From positions 1-19,507 of the forward strand of contig JAWOIQ010000120.1 of assembly GCA_046484585.1 (NCBI GenBank): a DNA stretch of 19,507 nt, read 5' to 3'. This document shows positions 15,713 to 19,507 of this stretch, in pieces. Source of the stretch: JAGXFP01 sp046484585. GTDB lineage: Bacteria > Desulfobacterota > Desulfobulbia > Desulfobulbales > JAGXFP01. A model generated the notes under the pieces. It had not been told where the DNA came from. It saw only the letters and a list, made by a program, of their open reading frames with translations, and searched no databases. Position 1 is the stretch's first letter, and every line of letters begins with the position of its first letter. The translations under genes were made by a program, and so were the position numbers.

Positions 15713-17392
15713 ATGACCCGAAAAACAGGCGTCTCAGCCAAAATATTGCGGGAGTTGATTGCCGGCGCCGATCTGGAGATTGTCGAGGGCGATCCCGATC
15801 TGCGGATCGACGGAATCACCGCAGACTCCAGGCAAGCCGGAGCCGGGAAACTGTTTGTCGCCGTGAAGGGAGAGAAGTTTGATGGCCACGACTTTCTGGC
15901 CGGGGTAGTTGAGCAGGGCTGCCGCGTCGTAGTCCTTGAACGACGGGAACTTGCCGACGATTTCCGGGGCCGGGGCCTGGCCGTGTTGGCGGCCGGGGAC
16001 AGTCGCCGGGCCGTGGCCGAATTGGCCGCGAATTTTTACGGCCACCCGGAAAAACGATTGAAGCTGGTCGGAATTACCGGCACCAACGGCAAGACCACCA
16101 CCAGCTATCTCCTGGAGTCGATGATCAAAGCCGGCGGCGGCGAACCGGGGGTGATCGGCACCGTGAATTATCGTTTCAAGGGGCGCGAGGAAGAGGCGCC
16201 TTTTACGACTCCGGAGCCGATCGCGCTTTACCGGATGATGCGCGAGATGGTGGACGGCGGGGTGGATCACCTGATCATGGAAGTCTCTTCCCATGCCCTG
16301 AGCCAGCAGCGTCTGCACGGGATTTATTTCGATGTGGCGGCCTTTACCAATCTCAGCCATGAACATCTTGATTTTCACGCCGGTATGGACGATTATTTCG
16401 CCGCAAAGAGCCGGCTCTTTACTGAACATCTCAAGGAAGACGGCATAGCGGTGGTGATGCTTGCCGATCCGGTTGGTTCCGGTGACCGGGAACAGGATTG
16501 GGGGGAGCGCCTGGCTGGGAAATTGCTGGCGACGGCCGGTTTTCGCCGGCATGGGACGACGGGAGACGGCGATCCTCGTCTTTACCCGCGTTCGCTGCTT
16601 ACCTGCGGCCGCGATCGGGGCGATATCCATGTCGCCGAGGCGGAGATAAGTCTCGACGGGATCAGGGCCGAGATCGTAGGTCTGGGAGATGACGTGACTT
16701 TTCAGTCACCGCTGGTTGGCGATTTCAACCTGTTGAATATGGCCACGGCGATGGGAATCGGCCACGTCCTGGGTCTGAATGAAAAAGAGATCGGCCGGGG
16801 CCTTGGCGAGGTAACCAGGGTGCCGGGCCGTCTCGAAAGAGTGCGGGGCGCTGTTGAGGGAGATGGCGGCCGCTGCCGGGTCTTTGTCGATTTCGCTCAC
16901 ACCCCCGATGCCCTCTCCGGTGTGCTGCGAAGTGTCCGTGATCTTTGCGAGGGGCGGCTGATTCTGGTCTTCGGCTGTGGCGGCGATCGGGACAAGGAGA
17001 AAAGGCCGCTTATGGGCGAGATTGCCGGCCGCCTGGCCGATCTTGTCATAATTACCACCGATAATTCCCGAAGCGAGGAGCCACGGCGGATCATGGCCGA
17101 GATCGAAGCGGGATTGCGGAGCGATGGCGCCACTCTGTTGCCGAAAAAAGCCCCGGCCGAACTCCGGGTTCCGGGCGGCAGGGGCTATGGGATTATCGAA
17201 TCACGGCGGGCGGCGATCCGGGCGGCGATCGATTGCGCCGCTACCGAGGATGTGGTGCTGATCTGCGGCAAGGGGCATGAAACCTACCAGCTCGTGGGCA
17301 ATCGCAAATATTTTTTCGATGATCGGCTTGAGGCCGCCGCGCAACTGGCGGCGCCGAGTGGTGGCGGAAATGTCGATGATCGGCTCACCTAA
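15713..17392 (+). CDS. murE: UDP-MurNAc-L-Ala-D-Glu:meso-diaminopimelate ligase MurE
   Basis: MurE adds the third amino acid, usually meso-diaminopimelate in Gram-negatives, to the peptidoglycan precursor in the cytoplasm, with ATP. Domains in order: the uridine-binding N-terminal domain (about 1-115, with ITADSRQAGAGKLFVAVKG), the ATPase domain with GITGTNGKTTTSYLL (about 119-133) and the MEVSSHALSQQR and FTNLSHEHLDFH stretches, and the C-terminal domain with FVDFAHTPDAL, FGCGGDRDKEKRPLM and CGKGHETYQ. The substrate-selectivity motif, normally D-N-P-R in DAP enzymes, reads DNSR here (450-453): the Arg that holds DAP is kept, Pro is Ser. The 559-residue length is somewhat above the usual about 490-510. 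ATG 15713 has AAGAGAG at 15704-15710. The gene lies just after the palindromic element and 15 bases before murF. Confidence 0.96.
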   Translation: MTRKTGVSAKILRELIAGADLEIVEGDPDLRIDGITADSRQAGAGKLFVAVKGEKFDGHDFLAGVVEQGCRVVVLERRELADDFRGRGLAVLAAGDSRRAVAELAANFYGHPEKRLKLVGITGTNGKTTTSYLLESMIKAGGGEPGVIGTVNYRFKGREEEAPFTTPEPIALYRMMREMVDGGVDHLIMEVSSHALSQQRLHGIYFDVAAFTNLSHEHLDFHAGMDDYFAAKSRLFTEHLKEDGIAVVMLADPVGSGDREQDWGERLAGKLLATAGFRRHGTTGDGDPRLYPRSLLTCGRDRGDIHVAEAEISLDGIRAEIVGLGDDVTFQSPLVGDFNLLNMATAMGIGHVLGLNEKEIGRGLGEVTRVPGRLERVRGAVEGDGGRCRVFVDFAHTPDALSGVLRSVRDLCEGRLILVFGCGGDRDKEKRPLMGEIAGRLADLVIITTDNSRSEEPRRIMAEIEAGLRSDGATLLPKKAPAELRVPGGRGYGIIESRRAAIRAAIDCAATEDVVLICGKGHETYQLVGNRKYFFDDRLEAAAQLAAPSGGGNVDDRLT

Positions 17393-17407
17393 AACAGGAC
17401 ACCGCAA

Positions 17408-18868
17408 ATGGTTGTAGCTGCCGGGGATCAGAATAATAATCTGAATAATAAAGAGAAAGCCGGGTCCGGCCGGGTTTGGCCTCTTGATGATGTTCTCGAG
17501 GCGACCGGCGGCAGAGTGATCGGCGGCAGCCCGGAAGCGGTTTTCCGGGCGGTGTCGACCGACAGTCGCGTCATCGGTGAACATGATTTGTTCGTCGCCC
17601 TGCGCGGGGACAATTTCGACGGTGAAAAGTTCTGTGCCGACGCAGTGAGGCGCGGCGCGGCCGGGGTTGTGGTCGAGAAAGCTCCGCGGCCGCCGCTGCC
17701 GGTGCCTGTGGTGGTGGTTGAGGATAGCTTGCGGGCCTTGGGTGATCTGGCCGCCTTCCGCCGGATCGAGATGAAAAACCTGAAAGTTGTTGCGATTACC
17801 GGCAGTTCCGGCAAGACTACGGTCAAGGAGATGGCGGCTGCCGTCTTCAGGCAAAGATATAAGGTGCTTAAAACCAAGGGTAATTTTAATAATCTGATCG
17901 GGCTGCCCCTTTCCCTGCTGCCGGTGGAAGAAAGTGACCAGGTCGCCATTCTGGAGATGGGCATGAACAGCCCCGGTGAGATCAAGCGGATGACCGAGAT
18001 CGCCGGACCCGATATTGCCTGCATCAACAATATCCAGGCCGCCCATCTGGAAGGGCTGGCCACCATCGAAGGAGTGGCCCGGGCCAAGGGCGAGCTTTTT
18101 GCCGGGATCAGGCCAGGCGGAATTCTGGTGGTAAATCTGGAGGATCCCCTGGTCGTGGAACTGGCCGGCCGCGACGATCTCCGCCAGATAAGCTACGGCT
18201 GGCAACGACGGGCAGCGGTGCGCGGCAGTTACCTTCGCAATCTGGGCGAAAAGGGCTTCTCCTTCACCCTGACAATCTGTGATGAGCAGCAGCGGGTCAG
18301 GCTGCAAGCTCTGGGCCGCCATAACGTGCTTAACGCTCTGGCCGCCGCCGCCCTTGCCCATGCGGCCGGGATGGCTTTTGACGATATCGCCCGGGGGTTG
18401 AGTGATTTTGTCCCCTATGATAAACGATTGCAGGTGGAGCTGGTGAGTGGCGGCTTGAAGATTGTCAATGATACCTATAACGCCAATCCGGCCTCGATGC
18501 TCGCCGCTCTGGAAACGGTGCGGGGGCTGAAGGGCAAACAGCGTTCGGTGGCGGTATTGGGAGATATGCTGGAACTGGGTGCGGTGAGCCCTGCCGCCCA
18601 TCGTTCCCTCGGCCGGGCCGCGGCTCGGCTCGGCTACGATTATCTGCTGGCTTACGGTTCCTTCGCCGGGGAGGTAGTCGCCGGGGCCAGGGAGGGCGGA
18701 ATGCCGGAGCAGCGGGCCGGGAGTTTTGCCGAAAAAGATCGGATCGTCACTCATCTGCGCGAACTTGAGTCAAACGGGATGATCGGCGCCGGAGACTGGC
18801 TTCTGGTCAAGGGCTCCCGGGGAGTCGGCATGGAAACCGTAATCGCCGGTCTACGGGAGGACAATTAG
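17408..18868 (+). CDS. murF: UDP-MurNAc-tripeptide:D-Ala-D-Ala ligase MurF
   Basis: MurF completes the UDP-MurNAc-pentapeptide by adding D-Ala-D-Ala with ATP in the cytoplasm. The N-terminal domain (VSTDSRVIGEHDLFVALRGDNFDG, about residues 50-73) binds UDP-MurNAc-tripeptide. The ATPase P-loop is ITGSSGKTTVKEM (about 129-141), NNLIGLPLSLL follows, and the C-terminal domain shows VNDTYNANPASM (about 353-364) and AVLGDMLELG. The length of 486 residues is slightly above typical (about 450). ATG 17408 has AGGAC (17395-17399) upstream. The first about 25 residues, rich in Asn and Lys, look like a variable extension. The stop codon is directly followed by the mraY ATG, so the two genes are tightly coupled. 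Confidence 0.97.
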   Translation: MVVAAGDQNNNLNNKEKAGSGRVWPLDDVLEATGGRVIGGSPEAVFRAVSTDSRVIGEHDLFVALRGDNFDGEKFCADAVRRGAAGVVVEKAPRPPLPVPVVVVEDSLRALGDLAAFRRIEMKNLKVVAITGSSGKTTVKEMAAAVFRQRYKVLKTKGNFNNLIGLPLSLLPVEESDQVAILEMGMNSPGEIKRMTEIAGPDIACINNIQAAHLEGLATIEGVARAKGELFAGIRPGGILVVNLEDPLVVELAGRDDLRQISYGWQRRAAVRGSYLRNLGEKGFSFTLTICDEQQRVRLQALGRHNVLNALAAAALAHAAGMAFDDIARGLSDFVPYDKRLQVELVSGGLKIVNDTYNANPASMLAALETVRGLKGKQRSVAVLGDMLELGAVSPAAHRSLGRAAARLGYDYLLAYGSFAGEVVAGAREGGMPEQRAGSFAEKDRIVTHLRELESNGMIGAGDWLLVKGSRGVGMETVIAGLREDN

Positions 18869-19507
18869 ATGCTTTATCACCTTTTTTATCCCCTCCATGA
18901 GCTGTTCGGGGGCTTCAATGTATTTCGTTATATAACCTTCCGATCCATCGGCGCGACGATCACCTCGTTTATCCTGGTTCTTCTGGTTGCGCCCGTCTTT
19001 ATCCGTTTTCTGCAACATCTCCAGATCGGTCAGGTGATTAGAAAAGACGGCCCTGCAACTCATTTCAGCAAACAGGGGGTGCCGACCATGGGCGGCATTC
19101 TGATCCTCTTTGCCGTCAGCTTGAGCACCCTGCTCTGGGTCGATTGGACTAATTATTATGTCTGGATCGTTCTGGCCGTGACCCTCTGGTACGGGGCGGT
19201 AGGGGCCTTTGACGACTACCGGAAGATAACCCGGAAGAACAGCAAGGGGTTGAGCGGCCGGGGCAAGATCTTCTTTCAGATCGCCGGCGCGATCCTGGCC
19301 GGATTTTTTCTTTACACCAACCCCGATTTTAACAGCCATCTCAGTATTCCTTTTTTAAAGGAAGTCGGCCCGGATCTGGGCGCGGGCTATCTGCTCTTCG
19401 CCCTGTTGGTGGTGGTCGGCGCCTCCAATGCGGTTAATCTGACCGACGGCCTGGACGGCCTGGCGATCGGCCCGACCGTTATTACCGGCAGCGTCTATCT
19501 GCTGTTT
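18869..19507 (+). CDS. mraY: Phospho-MurNAc-pentapeptide transferase MraY, N-terminal part (3' end outside window)
   Basis: MraY transfers phospho-MurNAc-pentapeptide to undecaprenyl phosphate, making lipid I in the inner membrane. The 213 visible codons (of about 360 usual) start MLYHLFYPLHELF and show the first helices, THFSKQGVPTMGG (conserved Thr-Met-Gly-Gly with Pro), FDDYRK, the Asp-Asp part of the Mg2+ site, and NLTDGLDGLA, the most conserved family stretch. The start has GGGAGGA at 18855-18861 inside the murF end, and the ATG follows the murF stop without a gap. The frame is open to the end of the window and shows no fault. Confidence 0.97.
   Translation, partial: MLYHLFYPLHELFGGFNVFRYITFRSIGATITSFILVLLVAPVFIRFLQHLQIGQVIRKDGPATHFSKQGVPTMGGILILFAVSLSTLLWVDWTNYYVWIVLAVTLWYGAVGAFDDYRKITRKNSKGLSGRGKIFFQIAGAILAGFFLYTNPDFNSHLSIPFLKEVGPDLGAGYLLFALLVVVGASNAVNLTDGLDGLAIGPTVITGSVYLLF

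Noticed and set aside
17201..18754. A 517-codon open frame on the minus strand, opposite murE and murF
   Set aside because: It is antisense to two certain genes and has no recognisable domain.

Overview
The window looks like chromosomal DNA of a Gram-negative, probably deltaproteobacterial (Desulfobacterota, perhaps Desulfobulbales-like) organism. This rests on the order mraZ-rsmH-ftsL-ftsI-murE-murF-mraY, the DAP-type MurE and a MARANRHYIPG-type transposase remnant; it is an inference and no taxonomic search was possible. Most of the sequence is GC-rich. Bases 1 to about 1550, the spacer 7453-7929 and the target-recognition parts of hsdS are visibly richer in AT.

Layout. (1) Bases 1-1631 hold the end of a TspO/MBR-family membrane protein, a small unrecognised membrane protein and a flavin-reductase-like gene. 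(2) Bases 1567-7452 hold a type I restriction-modification operon, hsdM-hsdS-hsdR. Its hsdM has lost its 5' end at a junction with the flavin reductase gene, and an 8-bp inverted repeat sits on that junction. (3) Bases 7453-8935 are scarred accessory DNA: a 17-codon transposase remnant, a structured non-coding stretch with two hairpins, an Abi_2/AbiF-type HEPN gene split by a single frameshift, and a 23-codon response-regulator fragment. (4) Bases 8936-9676 encode a spermidine-synthase-like Rossmann protein, followed by a strong 15-bp-arm hairpin. (5) The GTPase gene typA is on the minus strand, with its own promoter. (6) Bases 11699-19507 start the division and cell-wall (dcw) operon: promoter, MraZ boxes, mraZ, rsmH, ftsL, an ftsI homologue, murE, murF and the first 213 codons of mraY.

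How the genes work together. The dcw genes make and polymerise peptidoglycan precursors at the septum: MurE and MurF finish the UDP-MurNAc-pentapeptide, MraY moves it to the lipid carrier, and FtsL and FtsI act in the divisome. RsmH modifies 16S rRNA and MraZ represses its own operon. The hsd genes and the abi gene form a small, apparently damaged defence island between the accessory left end and the housekeeping right half.

Most notable observations: the dcw FtsI homologue keeps its fold landmarks and a PASTA domain but lacks all three recognisable transpeptidase motifs (a candidate pseudoenzyme). The AbiF-type HEPN gene has a structured, terminator-like RNA candidate directly upstream, resembling an RNA-antitoxin arrangement. 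Two different palindromic elements lie in the rsmH-ftsL and ftsI-murE gaps.
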